A stretch of 64,000 bases of DNA from Verrucosispora sioxanthis (GTDB taxonomy: Bacteria > Actinomycetota > Actinomycetes > Mycobacteriales > Micromonosporaceae), in NCBI RefSeq assembly GCF_010560025.1, contig NZ_SAIY01000014.1:1-64000 (forward strand), given 5' to 3'. Of this stretch, positions 19,186-28,279 are shown piece by piece. The stretch's first letter is position 1. Every line of letters starts with the position of its first letter. The position numbers and the translations under genes were made by a program. A model generated the notes under the pieces. The model was given only the letters and a program-made list of their open reading frames with translations. It had not been told where the DNA came from and did no database searches.

Positions 19186-19245
19186 CCCGGCGCGGTGTGT
19201 GCCAGGGCACGAGGTGGGCCGGATCTCGTCAGGCTCGTGGCAACG

Positions 19246-19286
19246 GTGTGGGGGGGCCGGGCGGTGCACCGCCCGGCCCCCCACAC
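19246..19286. terminator. Bidirectional terminator hairpin
   Basis: A nearly perfect palindrome pairs GTGTGGGGGG at 19246-19255 with its complement ending at 19286. It lies between the converging NUDIX and TM2 genes and should serve both. Confidence 0.8.
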
Positions 19287-19299
19287 GTGGTTTCGTGGA

Positions 19300-19566
19300 T
19301 CAGTCGCGCAGCGGCCGGCCCTGGGCGTCGACGCCGCCGTTCACCAGGATCAGGATGCCGTCGACCAGGCCCCAGATGCTGCCGATGCCGCAGGTCACCA
19401 AGGTGACGATCAGCTGAATGACGCCGGTCTTGGTGTCGCCCATGTAGAACCGGCCGACGCCGAAGCCGCCCAGCACGATCTGCAGGACGCCCGCGACGAC
19501 CTTGCTCTTGTCGGAAACGCCCTGGGGTACCCGGGCGGAATGGGAGGAGTAGTCATGGAGCGACAC
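19300..19566 (-). CDS. TM2 domain membrane protein
   Basis: The 88-residue open frame ends in a TM2 domain: two hydrophobic helices (VAGVLQIVLGGFGVGRFYMG and VIQLIVTLVTCGIGSIWGLV) joined by a DTKTG turn and followed by DGILILVNGG. The first 15 residues (HDYSSHSARVP) are atypical. An ATG at 19556 in the next frame reads MTTPPIPPGYP, the Pro-rich lead expected of this family, and would join at QGVSDKSK if one C were restored near 19525. I think the true start is 19556 with a one-base error. Function is unknown. Confidence 0.8.
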   Translation of the reverse strand: MSLHDYSSHSARVPQGVSDKSKVVAGVLQIVLGGFGVGRFYMGDTKTGVIQLIVTLVTCGIGSIWGLVDGILILVNGGVDAQGRPLRD

Positions 19567-19848
19567 AATAGTGATCCACTAACGCGCTGTCCGCACCGGT
19601 GCGCACCAGATGGGACGATGGTGCCGAACACCGTCCGCACGGCTGATGTGACATCCACCGCCGGCCCGGGTACTCACACCTGACACATCGTCAACGGCCA
19701 CAGCGAGCAGGTGTCACAGTGCAGGCTCCGCTGACCTGCGGTCCCGCCTAGACTGCCGCCGGCGGGACCGGTCGACCGGGGCGGCAATGGGGCCGCCACG
19801 GCGCCGCGCAGTCGGGGTGAACGTGCCCCGAAGAGAGGTGTCAGCATC

Positions 19849-20964
19849 GTGAAGGTCGGCATCCCACGCGAGGTCAAGAACCACGAGTACCGGGTGGCGA
19901 TCACGCCGGCCGGCGTCAACGAGTTCACCCGCGGCGGTCACCAGGTCTTCGTCGAGGCCGGCGCCGGGCTCGGGTCGAGCATCACCGACGAGGAGTTCGC
20001 CGCCGCCGGTGCCAAGATCCTGGAGAGCGCCGACGAGGTCTGGGCGGCCGCCGAGCTGGTGCTGAAGGTCAAGGAGCCGGTCGCCGAGGAGTACCACCGG
20101 ATGCGCGCGGGACAGGTGCTCTTCACCTACCTGCACCTGGCCGCCTCCCGGGACTGCACCGAGGCGCTGCTCGACCGGAAAATCACCGGCATCGCCTACG
20201 AGACCGTGGAACTGCCGGACCGGTCGCTGCCGCTGCTCGCCCCGATGTCCGAGGTGGCCGGACGGCTCGCCCCGCAGGTCGGCGCGTTCCACCTGATGCG
20301 TACCGGCGGTGGCCGGGGGGTGCTGCCCGGTGGCGTCTCCGGCGTGTACGCGGCCAAGACCGTGGTCATCGGCGCCGGCGTGTCCGGCATGAACGCCGCC
20401 GCGATCGCCCTGGGGCTGCAGTCGGAGGTGCTGCTGCTGGACAAGAACGTCGGCCGGCTGCGCCAGGCCGACGCCATCTACCGGGGCCACCTGCAGACCG
20501 TCGCCTCCAACGCGTACGAGATCGAGCGGGCGGTGCTGGACGCGGACCTGGTGATCGGGGCGGTGCTGGTGCCCGGCGCGAAGGCGCCGAAACTGATCTC
20601 CAACGAGCTGGTCTCCCGGATGAAGCCGGGCAGCGTGCTCGTCGACATCGCCATCGACCAGGGCGGCTGCTTCGAGGACTCGCGACCCACCACCCACGCC
20701 GACCCGGTCTACCGGGTGCACGAATCGATCTTCTACTGCGTGGCGAACATGCCCGGTGCGGTGCCGAACACCAGCACCTACGCGCTGACGAACGTCACCC
20801 TCCCGTACGCCCTCGAACTGGCCAACCACGGCTGGCGCGAGGCCGCCCGCCGCGACCCGGCGCTGGCGCTGGGTCTGAACACCCACGACGGACAGGTGGT
20901 CTACGGTCCGGTCGCCGAGGCGCACGGCCTGCCCACCCTGCCGTTGACCGAGGTGCTGGCCTGA
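19849..20964 (+). CDS. ald: Alanine dehydrogenase
   Basis: This 371-residue NAD-dependent enzyme interconverts L-alanine and pyruvate plus ammonia. The N-terminus MKVGIPREVKNHEYRVAITP carries the conserved Arg and substrate-binding residues. K-x-K-EP (KVKEPVAEEY) contains the catalytic Lys region. The Rossmann loop is VIGAGVSGMNAA. Length equals the family norm. A 282-bp gene-free region lies upstream and may carry its promoter; I cannot assign the boxes with confidence. Confidence 0.95.
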   Translation: MKVGIPREVKNHEYRVAITPAGVNEFTRGGHQVFVEAGAGLGSSITDEEFAAAGAKILESADEVWAAAELVLKVKEPVAEEYHRMRAGQVLFTYLHLAASRDCTEALLDRKITGIAYETVELPDRSLPLLAPMSEVAGRLAPQVGAFHLMRTGGGRGVLPGGVSGVYAAKTVVIGAGVSGMNAAAIALGLQSEVLLLDKNVGRLRQADAIYRGHLQTVASNAYEIERAVLDADLVIGAVLVPGAKAPKLISNELVSRMKPGSVLVDIAIDQGGCFEDSRPTTHADPVYRVHESIFYCVANMPGAVPNTSTYALTNVTLPYALELANHGWREAARRDPALALGLNTHDGQVVYGPVAEAHGLPTLPLTEVLA

Positions 20965-21962
20965 CCGGCGAGCGGCCGACCCCGGACGGGGCCGGTGGGG
21001 GCGAGCAGCCCGCGCCGGCCCTGCGCCGTGCCGTCCGCGGCTACCTCGACCACCTCACCGTCGAACGTGGACTTGCCGCGAACACGCTCGCCTCGTACCG
21101 CCGGGATCTGGACCGCTACCTCGGCTCGCTGGCCGCCGCCGGGGTGACCGACCTGTCGGCCGTCTCCGCCGAGGAGATCGAACGTCACCTGGCCCGGCTG
21201 CGTGCCAGTGCCGACGGACACCCGCCCCTCGCGGTCTCCTCGGCGGCCCGCGCCGCCAGCGCGGTTCGCGGACTGCACCGGTTCGCGCTACGCGAGGGCC
21301 TGACCGGCGCCGACCCGAGCCGCGACGTACGGCCTCCCGCCGCATCCCGCCGGCTGCCCCGGGCGCTACCGCTCGACGACGTGGTCGCGCTGCTGGAGAC
21401 CGCCGGACCGGTCGACGCGGCCGGGGACACCGCGCCGCTGGCGCTGCGCGACCGGGCGCTGCTGGAGTTCCTGTACGGCACCGGGGCGCGGATCTCCGAG
21501 GCCGTGGGCGCCGCGGTGGACGATGTGGACCTCGACGACGGGGTGACCGTGCTGCGCGGCAAGGGCGGCCGGACCCGTCTCGTGCCGATCGGCGGATACG
21601 CGCTGCGGGCCCTCGGTGCGTACCTGGTGCGTGCCCGACCGGGGTTGGCCGCCGCCGGCCGGGGCACCCCGGCGATCTTCCTCAACGCCCGGGGTGGGCC
21701 GCTCACCCGGCAGGGTGCCTGGGGCATCCTGCGCCGCGCCGCGCAGCGGGCGGGACTGACCGTCGACGGCCCCCGGGCCGTGTCGCCGCACACGTTGCGC
21801 CACTCGTACGCCACCCACCTGCTCGACGGTGGGGCCGACGTGCGGGTGGTGCAGGAACTGCTCGGTCACGCCTCGGTCACCACCACCCAGGTCTACACCC
21901 TGGTGACCGTCGAACGGCTGCGTGAGGTCTACGCCACCGCCCATCCCCGCGCGCTGCACTGA
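20961..21962 (+). CDS. xerD: Site-specific tyrosine recombinase XerD
   Basis: This 333-residue recombinase resolves chromosome dimers at dif. The N-terminal SAM-like domain begins at LRRAVRGYLDHLTVERGLAA. The catalytic set is R in GTGARISEA, K in GKGGRTRLVPI, HTLRHSYATHLL, H in LLGHASVTTTQVYT and the Tyr nucleophile there. No ATG, GTG or TTG occurs in frame before 21144, which is far inside the first domain. The only sensible start is CTG at 20961, overlapping the ald stop as CTGA. A lost base near the start is the alternative. Confidence 0.88.
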   Translation: MTGERPTPDGAGGGEQPAPALRRAVRGYLDHLTVERGLAANTLASYRRDLDRYLGSLAAAGVTDLSAVSAEEIERHLARLRASADGHPPLAVSSAARAASAVRGLHRFALREGLTGADPSRDVRPPAASRRLPRALPLDDVVALLETAGPVDAAGDTAPLALRDRALLEFLYGTGARISEAVGAAVDDVDLDDGVTVLRGKGGRTRLVPIGGYALRALGAYLVRARPGLAAAGRGTPAIFLNARGGPLTRQGAWGILRRAAQRAGLTVDGPRAVSPHTLRHSYATHLLDGGADVRVVQELLGHASVTTTQVYTLVTVERLREVYATAHPRALH

Positions 21963-22222
21963 CCGCCGCCGCCCCGCCATGGGTCGACGGTGCGGTGGCA
22001 GTCCACCGCTCCCGCCGTGGACCGCGCGTCGGCGGGCTGACCTGCCGGTGGCCGGTGCCGCCGCCCGACACGCCGAGCGGGTGCCGAACGCCCTGCTGGC
22101 CGGTGGCGTACAGTCGGCATGGCGCGGCCCTCGCGGCGAGTGGACCGGGGTGCGCAGCGGCGCCGCGAAGGACGTCGGGCGGCTCCGATGCCGCACGGTC
22201 GCCGGGAGGGGGCAACGAGGAC

Positions 22223-23146
22223 ATGGCTGGCAACGGTGACCGTGCCGAGACCTGGACGTCGGAGCTCCGCGAGCAGCAGAACGCCCTCGGCTCGGATCTG
22301 GGCCCGGCGGACCCGGCCGCCTACACCATGCGTAAGCCGATCCCCGAGCCGATGCCCACCGACCGGCACGGGCCGGCCCGGATCATCGCGATGGCCAACC
22401 AGAAGGGCGGGGTCGGCAAGACCACCACGACGATCAACCTCGGTGCCGCGCTGGCCGAGTACGGCCGCAAGGTGCTGCTTGTGGACTTCGACCCGCAGGG
22501 TGCCCTCTCCGTCGGGCTGGGCGTCAACCCGCACAACCTGGACCTGTCGGTGTACAACCTGCTCATGCAGGACGACGTCACCGCCGACGACGTGCTCATC
22601 AAGACCGACGTGGCCGGGCTGCACCTGCTGCCGGCCAACATCGACCTCTCCGCCGCCGAGATCCAACTGGTCAACGAGGTCGCCCGCGAGATGGCCCTGG
22701 CCCGGGTGCTCAAGAGCATCCGCAAGGAGTACGACTACATCCTGATCGACTGCCAGCCGTCACTCGGTCTGCTGGCGATCAACGCGTTGACCGTCGCGCA
22801 CGGCGTGCTCATCCCGCTGGAGTGCGAGTTCTTCAGCCTGCGCGGGGTGGCGCTGCTGCTGGACACCATCGACAAGGTCCGCGAGCGGCTCAACTTCGAC
22901 CTGGAACTCGAGGGCATCCTCGCCACCATGTACGACAGCCGCACCACCCACTGCCGTCAGGTGCTCCAGCGGGTGGTGGAGGCGTTCGGCGACAAGGTCT
23001 ACCAGACCGTGATCACCAAGACCGTGAAGTTCCCCGAGTCCACCGTCGCCGGCTCACCCATCACCACGCTCGACCCGGCCTCCTCGGGGGCTCGCAACTA
23101 CCGTCAGCTGGCCCGTGAGGTGATCGCCGCGCAGGCCGAGCGGTAG
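22223..23146 (+). CDS. ParA-family ATPase of the ScpAB cluster
   Basis: This 307-residue ParA/Soj-like ATPase corresponds to the Rv1708 position and is distinct from the parA beside oriC. An approximately 50-residue N-terminal extension precedes the deviant Walker A KGGVGKTTTTINLG. Walker A' VDFDPQGALS and Walker B ILIDCQPSLG follow. It stands directly before scpA and scpB, which suggests a link to chromosome loading of condensin. The ATG at 22223 has AGGAC nearby. Confidence 0.92.
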   Translation: MAGNGDRAETWTSELREQQNALGSDLGPADPAAYTMRKPIPEPMPTDRHGPARIIAMANQKGGVGKTTTTINLGAALAEYGRKVLLVDFDPQGALSVGLGVNPHNLDLSVYNLLMQDDVTADDVLIKTDVAGLHLLPANIDLSAAEIQLVNEVAREMALARVLKSIRKEYDYILIDCQPSLGLLAINALTVAHGVLIPLECEFFSLRGVALLLDTIDKVRERLNFDLELEGILATMYDSRTTHCRQVLQRVVEAFGDKVYQTVITKTVKFPESTVAGSPITTLDPASSGARNYRQLAREVIAAQAER

Positions 23147-23162
23147 GAGGCGCTGAACCGAG

Positions 23163-24152
23163 GTGTCCCGACCGTGGACTACCGTCGTCGGCGTGAGCGC
23201 CCCGCCCCTCGACCCGACCGCCCCGGCGGCACCGCAGCCCGTGGTGGCTGACCCACCCGCGCCGGCGGACGCGACCGGGTTCACCGTGCGGCTGGCCAAC
23301 TTCACCGGCCCGTTCGACCTGCTGCTGCAACTGATCGGCAAACACAAGCTCGACGTCACCGAGGTCGCCCTGCACCAGGTGACCGACGAGTTCATCGCCT
23401 ACATCCGGGCCATGGGCGACGACTGGGACCTGGACGAGGCGAGCGAGTTCCTGCTGGTCGCCGCGACCCTGCTCGACCTGAAGGCCGCCCGGTTGCTGCC
23501 CGCCGCCGAGGTCGAGGACCCGGAGGACCTGGCCCTGCTGGAGGCGCGGGACCTGCTCTTCGCCCGGTTGTTGCAGTACAAGGCCTACAAGGAGGCGGCG
23601 GCGCACATCGCCGCGTTGGAGGAGGTCGGCGGTCGCCGCTACCCCCGGGCCGTCAGCCTCGAAGCCCGCTACGCCGACGCCCTGCCCGACCTGGTGCTGG
23701 GGATCGGCCCGCAACGGCTGCTCAAGCTGGCGGTACGGGCGATGACCCCGAGACCGGTACCCGAGGTGTCCGTCGCCCACGTGCACATGGTCCGGGTCAG
23801 TGTCCGGGAGCACGCCGACATCATCGCCGAACGGCTGCGCCGGGCCGGCACCGCCAGCTTCTCGCTGCTCTGTGCCGACTGCGAGGCCACCCTCGAGGTG
23901 GTGGCCCGGTTCCTCGCCCTGCTGGAGCTGTACCGGCAGGGCGTGGTGGCCTTCGTTCAGGAGCAGGCGCTCGAGGAGTTGACCGTCCGCTGGACGGGTC
24001 CGGCCGACGGCGGCCCGGCGCTGGCCATCGACGAGTACGCCGGCACCCCACCCGAGCCTGCCACCGCGGCGGGTGCTGACGATGGTGGTGTCGGGGCTGC
24101 TGGAGTCGGCGAGACTGACCCGACGGGAACGACCGAGGAGCGAGCTGGATGA
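23163..24152 (+). CDS. scpA: Segregation and condensation protein A
   Basis: This 329-residue kleisin bridges SMC heads and recruits ScpB. FTGPFDLLLQLIGKHKLDVT is the N-terminal SMC-binding helix region, and AATLLDLKAARLLP is characteristic. The C-terminal winged-helix part ends near QALEELTVRW, then a disordered acidic tail follows. AGGAGG at 23145-23150 supports GTG 23163; a GTG at 23193 is possible. The stop overlaps scpB as ATGA. Confidence 0.93.
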   Translation: MSRPWTTVVGVSAPPLDPTAPAAPQPVVADPPAPADATGFTVRLANFTGPFDLLLQLIGKHKLDVTEVALHQVTDEFIAYIRAMGDDWDLDEASEFLLVAATLLDLKAARLLPAAEVEDPEDLALLEARDLLFARLLQYKAYKEAAAHIAALEEVGGRRYPRAVSLEARYADALPDLVLGIGPQRLLKLAVRAMTPRPVPEVSVAHVHMVRVSVREHADIIAERLRRAGTASFSLLCADCEATLEVVARFLALLELYRQGVVAFVQEQALEELTVRWTGPADGGPALAIDEYAGTPPEPATAAGADDGGVGAAGVGETDPTGTTEERAG

Positions 24153-24988
24153 GCAACGACGAGCGGCCGGATTCCCTGGCCGAGCAGGCCGCCGCCTGGG
24201 TGCCGCCGTGGCAGCGCCCCGCCCCAGCCCCAGCAGAGGACGCCACCCCACCCGCCACTGCGGTAGGCGCTGCGGATCTTGGTGCGCAGGTGCCCCTCCA
24301 GGGGCCGCTCCCGGCCAAGATCGAGGTGGTGGAGGAGCGGGGCGGGGGAGGGGAGGATGGCGCGGCGGGAGGCGTTCCGGGCTCGGGGCGGAAGCGGTCG
24401 GGGCCGCGGGGGCGGTCGGTGCCGGAGCCGGCGGCGGAACTCGACGACGCGGAGTTGCGCGGCGCACTGGAGGCGATCCTGCTGGTGGTCGACGAACCGG
24501 TGAGCGAGCTGGTCCTCGCCCAGGTGCTTGAGCAGCCCGCCGAGCGGATCGGCCCGATGCTGGACGAGATCGCCGCCGGCTTCACCGCCGCCGGTCACGG
24601 GTTCGAGCTGCGCCGGGCGGCGGGCGGATGGCGGCTGTACACCCGGCCGGAATACGCCACCTACGTCGAGCGGTTCGTGCTCGACGGGCAGTCGGTGCGA
24701 CTGACCCAGGCCGCGCTGGAGACCCTGGCGGTGGTGGCGTACAAGCAGCCGGTGACCCGGTCGCGCATCTCCGCCATCCGCGGTGTCAACTGCGACGGGG
24801 TGATCCGTACCCTGGTCACTCGCGGGCTGGTCGAGGAGTGCGGCACCGAGTCCGACAGCGGCGCCCACCTGTACCGCACGAGCACCCTGTTCCTGGAGAA
24901 GCTCGGCCTGAACAGCCTCGACGACCTGCCGCCCCTGGCCCCGTTCCTGCCCGACGACGTGGAAGAGCTTGCCGATGCCGCGCGATGA
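24149..24988 (+). CDS. scpB: Segregation and condensation protein B
   Basis: This 279-residue protein dimerises and binds ScpA in the SMC-ScpAB condensin. The first 95 residues are Pro/Gly/Ala-rich and disordered. Two winged-helix domains follow: LRGALEAILLVVDEPVSELV, then TQAALETLAVVAYKQPVTRS and ISAIRGVNCDGVIRTLVTRG. The start overlaps scpA and the end overlaps the rluB-type gene by 14 bp, so the set is one translation-coupled unit. Confidence 0.94.
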   Translation: MSNDERPDSLAEQAAAWVPPWQRPAPAPAEDATPPATAVGAADLGAQVPLQGPLPAKIEVVEERGGGGEDGAAGGVPGSGRKRSGPRGRSVPEPAAELDDAELRGALEAILLVVDEPVSELVLAQVLEQPAERIGPMLDEIAAGFTAAGHGFELRRAAGGWRLYTRPEYATYVERFVLDGQSVRLTQAALETLAVVAYKQPVTRSRISAIRGVNCDGVIRTLVTRGLVEECGTESDSGAHLYRTSTLFLEKLGLNSLDDLPPLAPFLPDDVEELADAAR

Positions 24989-25745
24989 CCGCACCCCCCG
25001 CCCCGACGCCCCGGTCTACACCGGCCCGGAACGCCTGCAGAAGGTGCTCGCCGCCGCCGGCGTCGGCTCCCGGCGGGCCTGCGAGGACCTGATCTTCCGT
25101 CGGCGGGTGACGGTCGACGGGCGGGTGGCGCAGCTCGGCGACAAGGTCGACCCGACCACGGCGGTCATCCACGTCGACGGCGAGCGGCTGGCGGCCGACA
25201 CCCGACTGGTGTACCTGGCGATGAACAAGCCACGCGGGGTGGTCTCCACCATGGCGGACGAGAAGGGACGTACCGCGCTCGTCGACTTTCTCGGCAACCG
25301 GGTCGAACAGCGCGTCTACCACGTCGGGCGGCTCGACGCCGACAGTGAGGGCCTGCTGCTGCTCACCAACGACGGCCACCTGGCGCACCGGCTGACGCAT
25401 CCCTCCTACGGGGTGCCGAAAACCTACCTGTGTGAGGTCTCCGGCCCGATCCCGCGCAACCTGGGCAAGCGGTTGGCGGCCGGGATCGAGCTGGAGGACG
25501 GCCCGGTGACCGTCGACGCCTTCCGGGTGGTGGACAGTCTAGGGCGTACCGCCCAGGTCGAGCTGACCCTGCACGAAGGCCGCAAACACATCGTACGGCG
25601 GCTGCTCGCGGAGGTCGGCCACCCGGTGAGCCGGCTGGTGCGTACCTCCATCGGGCCGATCCGGCTCGGCGACCTGCGTGCCGGGCGGACTCGGAGGCTG
25701 ACCAACGCGGAGGTCGCCGCCCTGTTCAAGGCCGTGGGTGACTGA
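24975..25745 (+). CDS. rluB: rRNA pseudouridine synthase (RluB/RsuA type)
   Basis: This 256-residue enzyme isomerises uridine in rRNA. An S4 domain (RLQKVLAAAGVGSRRACEDL) precedes the catalytic domain. The catalytic Asp is in GRLDADSEGLLLLTNDG, and KTYLCEV and GRKHIVRRLL are typical. ATG 24975 is chosen because GGAAGAG at 24961 fits its spacing; TTG 24969 is also in frame. Confidence 0.92.
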   Translation: MPRDDRTPRPDAPVYTGPERLQKVLAAAGVGSRRACEDLIFRRRVTVDGRVAQLGDKVDPTTAVIHVDGERLAADTRLVYLAMNKPRGVVSTMADEKGRTALVDFLGNRVEQRVYHVGRLDADSEGLLLLTNDGHLAHRLTHPSYGVPKTYLCEVSGPIPRNLGKRLAAGIELEDGPVTVDAFRVVDSLGRTAQVELTLHEGRKHIVRRLLAEVGHPVSRLVRTSIGPIRLGDLRAGRTRRLTNAEVAALFKAVGD

Positions 25746-25892
25746 GGCGGCGGTCGCGGGTACGGCTGCGGGTAGGCTGCCTGACGGCCCGGCCGGTGGC
25801 GCGCCACGACGCCGGGCATCATTGGACATGTGTGGTCAACCGCTCGCGGTCGTCGCCGACGGATCGTGAGGTACGGGCTGAGGAGGACGACG

Positions 25893-26573
25893 GTGGAGGA
25901 AAACGTGCCGGCCGGACGCTGCGTGGTCGCTGTGGACGGGCCGTCCGGTTCGGGTAAGTCCACCGTCTCCCGACGGCTCGCCACGAGCCTCGGCGGGCGT
26001 TACCTTGACACGGGTGCGATGTACCGGGCGATCACCTGGGCGGTGCTGCGCTCCGGCGTCGACCTGACCGACACGCAGGCGGTGGCGAAGGTCGCCGGCG
26101 AGGTGGACCTGCGCATCGGCACCGACCCCACGGGGTACGGCGTGACTGTCGACGGGGTGAACGTCGAGACCGACATCCGCGGCCCCGAGGTGACCGCCGC
26201 CGTCTCGTCGGTGGCCGCAGTGCCGGCGGTCCGGGCGCTGCTGGTGGCCCGTCAACGCGACATGATCACCAAGGCGGGCCGGATCGTGGTCGAGGGTCGG
26301 GACATCGGTTCCGTGGTGGCCCCCGACGCCGACCTGAAGGTGTACCTGACCGCTTCGGCGGCGGCACGTGCCGCGCGACGCAGCGCCGAGAACGCCTCCG
26401 ATGTCGCGGCCACCGCCGCCGACCTGGCCCGACGCGACCAGCTGGACTCGACCCGCAAGGCCGATCCGCTGGCCCAGGCGCCGGACGCGGTGGTCCTGGA
26501 CACCACCGAGCTGGGCATCGACGAGGTCGTGACGCGGCTGCGGGCACTACTTACCGATCGGTCAGTGGCGTGA
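25893..26573 (+). CDS. cmk: Cytidylate kinase
   Basis: This 226-residue enzyme phosphorylates CMP and dCMP with ATP. The P-loop DGPSGSGKSTVSRRLA lies near residue 14, and RYLDTGAMYRAITWAVL and VVEGRDIGSVVAPDADLKVY are the substrate and lid motifs. GTG 25893 follows AGGAGG (25881-25886) by 6 nt. The 63 bp of open frame upstream of it are Arg-rich and unlikely to be translated. It overlaps der by GTGA. Confidence 0.95.
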   Translation: MEENVPAGRCVVAVDGPSGSGKSTVSRRLATSLGGRYLDTGAMYRAITWAVLRSGVDLTDTQAVAKVAGEVDLRIGTDPTGYGVTVDGVNVETDIRGPEVTAAVSSVAAVPAVRALLVARQRDMITKAGRIVVEGRDIGSVVAPDADLKVYLTASAAARAARRSAENASDVAATAADLARRDQLDSTRKADPLAQAPDAVVLDTTELGIDEVVTRLRALLTDRSVA

Positions 26574-27970
26574 GCGACGACGGTTGGATCGAGCTGCGTG
26601 AGCCGGACCTGGACACCGAGGAGCAGACCGGTCCGCAGCCGGTGGTGGCCGTGGTCGGCCGTCCCAACGTCGGCAAGTCCACGCTGGTGAACCGCATCAT
26701 CGGCCGCCGTCAGGCGGTGGTCGAGGACGTGCCGGGGGTGACCCGTGACCGGGTGCCCTACGACGCGCAGTGGTCCGGGCGGGCGTTCACCGTGGTGGAC
26801 ACCGGCGGCTGGGAACCGGACGCGAAGGATCGCGCCGCGGCGATCGCGGCCCAGGCCGAGACCGCCGTGGCCACCGCCGACGTGGTGGTCTTCGTGGTCG
26901 ACGCGACAGTCGGCTCCACCGACGTCGACGAGGCGGCGGTGAAGATGCTCCGCCGCAGCGCCAAGCCGGTGATCCTGGTGGCCAACAAGGCCGACAACGC
27001 CAGCGTCGAGTTGGAGGCCACCTCGCTGTGGTCCCTCGGCCTCGGCGAACCGCATCCGGTCTCGGCACTGCACGGACGGGGCTCCGGCGACCTGCTCGAC
27101 GCCATCCTGGCGGCGCTGCCGGAGGCACCGAAGGTGGCCGAGTACCGCCCCCGGGGCCCACGTCGGGTGGCGCTCGTGGGCCGGCCGAACGTCGGCAAGT
27201 CCAGCCTGCTGAACCGCTTCTCCGGCGAGGAACGGGCGGTGGTCGACGCCGTCGCCGGCACCACCGTCGACCCGGTGGACAGCCTGGTCACCATCGGCGG
27301 CGACACCTGGCACCTGGTGGACACGGCCGGGCTGCGCAAGCGGGTCGGCCGAGCCAGCGGCACCGAGTACTACGCCAGCCTGCGTACCGCCTCCGCGATC
27401 GAGGCGGCCGAGGTGGCGGTGGTGCTGCTCGACTCCAGCGAGCCGATCAGCGAGCAGGACCAGCGGATCCTGTCCATGGTCACCGAGTCCGGCCGGGCGC
27501 TGGTGATCGCCTTCAACAAGTGGGACCTGGTCGACGCCGACCGCCGGTACTACCTGGACAAGGAGATCGAACGGGAGCTGCGTCGGATTCCCTGGGCGAT
27601 CCGGTTGAACCTGTCGGCGAAGACCGGCCGGGCCGTCGACAAGCTCGCCGCCGCCCTGCACCGGGCGCTGGACAGCTGGGAGACCCGGATCCCCACCGCG
27701 CAGCTCAACGCGTGGCTCACCGCCCTGGTCCAGGCCACTCCGCACCCGGTGCGCGGTGGTCGGGCACCCCGGATCCTGTTCGCCACCCAGGCGGGCGTGG
27801 CCCCGCCACGCTTCGTCCTGTTCACCACCGGTCCGCTGGACGCCGGCTACCAGCGCTTCGTCGAGCGCAAGCTGCGCGAGGAGTTCGGCTTCGAGGGCAG
27901 CCCGATCGAGATTTCGGTACGCCCCCGCAAGAAGCTCGGCCCCGGCGGCCGTGGCAAGGCCCACGGCTGA
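26570..27970 (+). CDS. der: Ribosome biogenesis GTPase Der
   Basis: Der (EngA) is a 466-residue protein with two GTPase domains that assists 50S assembly. Each domain has its G1 motif, GRPNVGKST near residue 28 and GRPNVGKSS near residue 204. G3 motifs are DTGGW and DTAGL, and G4 motifs are NKAD and NKWD. A C-terminal KH-like domain ends in a basic tail. Start is GTG overlapping cmk. Confidence 0.96.
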   Translation: MSDDGWIELREPDLDTEEQTGPQPVVAVVGRPNVGKSTLVNRIIGRRQAVVEDVPGVTRDRVPYDAQWSGRAFTVVDTGGWEPDAKDRAAAIAAQAETAVATADVVVFVVDATVGSTDVDEAAVKMLRRSAKPVILVANKADNASVELEATSLWSLGLGEPHPVSALHGRGSGDLLDAILAALPEAPKVAEYRPRGPRRVALVGRPNVGKSSLLNRFSGEERAVVDAVAGTTVDPVDSLVTIGGDTWHLVDTAGLRKRVGRASGTEYYASLRTASAIEAAEVAVVLLDSSEPISEQDQRILSMVTESGRALVIAFNKWDLVDADRRYYLDKEIERELRRIPWAIRLNLSAKTGRAVDKLAAALHRALDSWETRIPTAQLNAWLTALVQATPHPVRGGRAPRILFATQAGVAPPRFVLFTTGPLDAGYQRFVERKLREEFGFEGSPIEISVRPRKKLGPGGRGKAHG

Positions 27971-28120
27971 CCTCAGCCACGCCGATCACCCCTGCCCCAC
28001 CCTTCCACCTATCCTCCTAGGACGCTGTAGGGGTGGTGGCATGGGTGGGGGCTGTGCGACGGGAGGGAGTAGCTGCGCTAAGCTGTACCGGCTGTCGCGG
28101 GCTACGCCCGGCGGTGGCAT

Positions 28121-28194
<74 letters not shown>

Positions 28195-28204
28195 CAGCAC
28201 GAAA

Positions 28205-28248
28205 AGAGGCCGTCAACCGGGGTGTGAAAACCCTGGTCAACGGCCTCT
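28205..28248 (+). terminator. Terminator after tRNA-Pro
   Basis: AGAGGCCGT (28205-28213) pairs with ACGGCCTCT (28240-28248), extended inward by ACC-GGGGT / ACCCTGGT pairing. It sits 10 nt after the tRNA. Confidence 0.75.
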
Positions 28249-28279
28249 AATTCGTATCGGGGTAGTAGAGATTTGCTGA

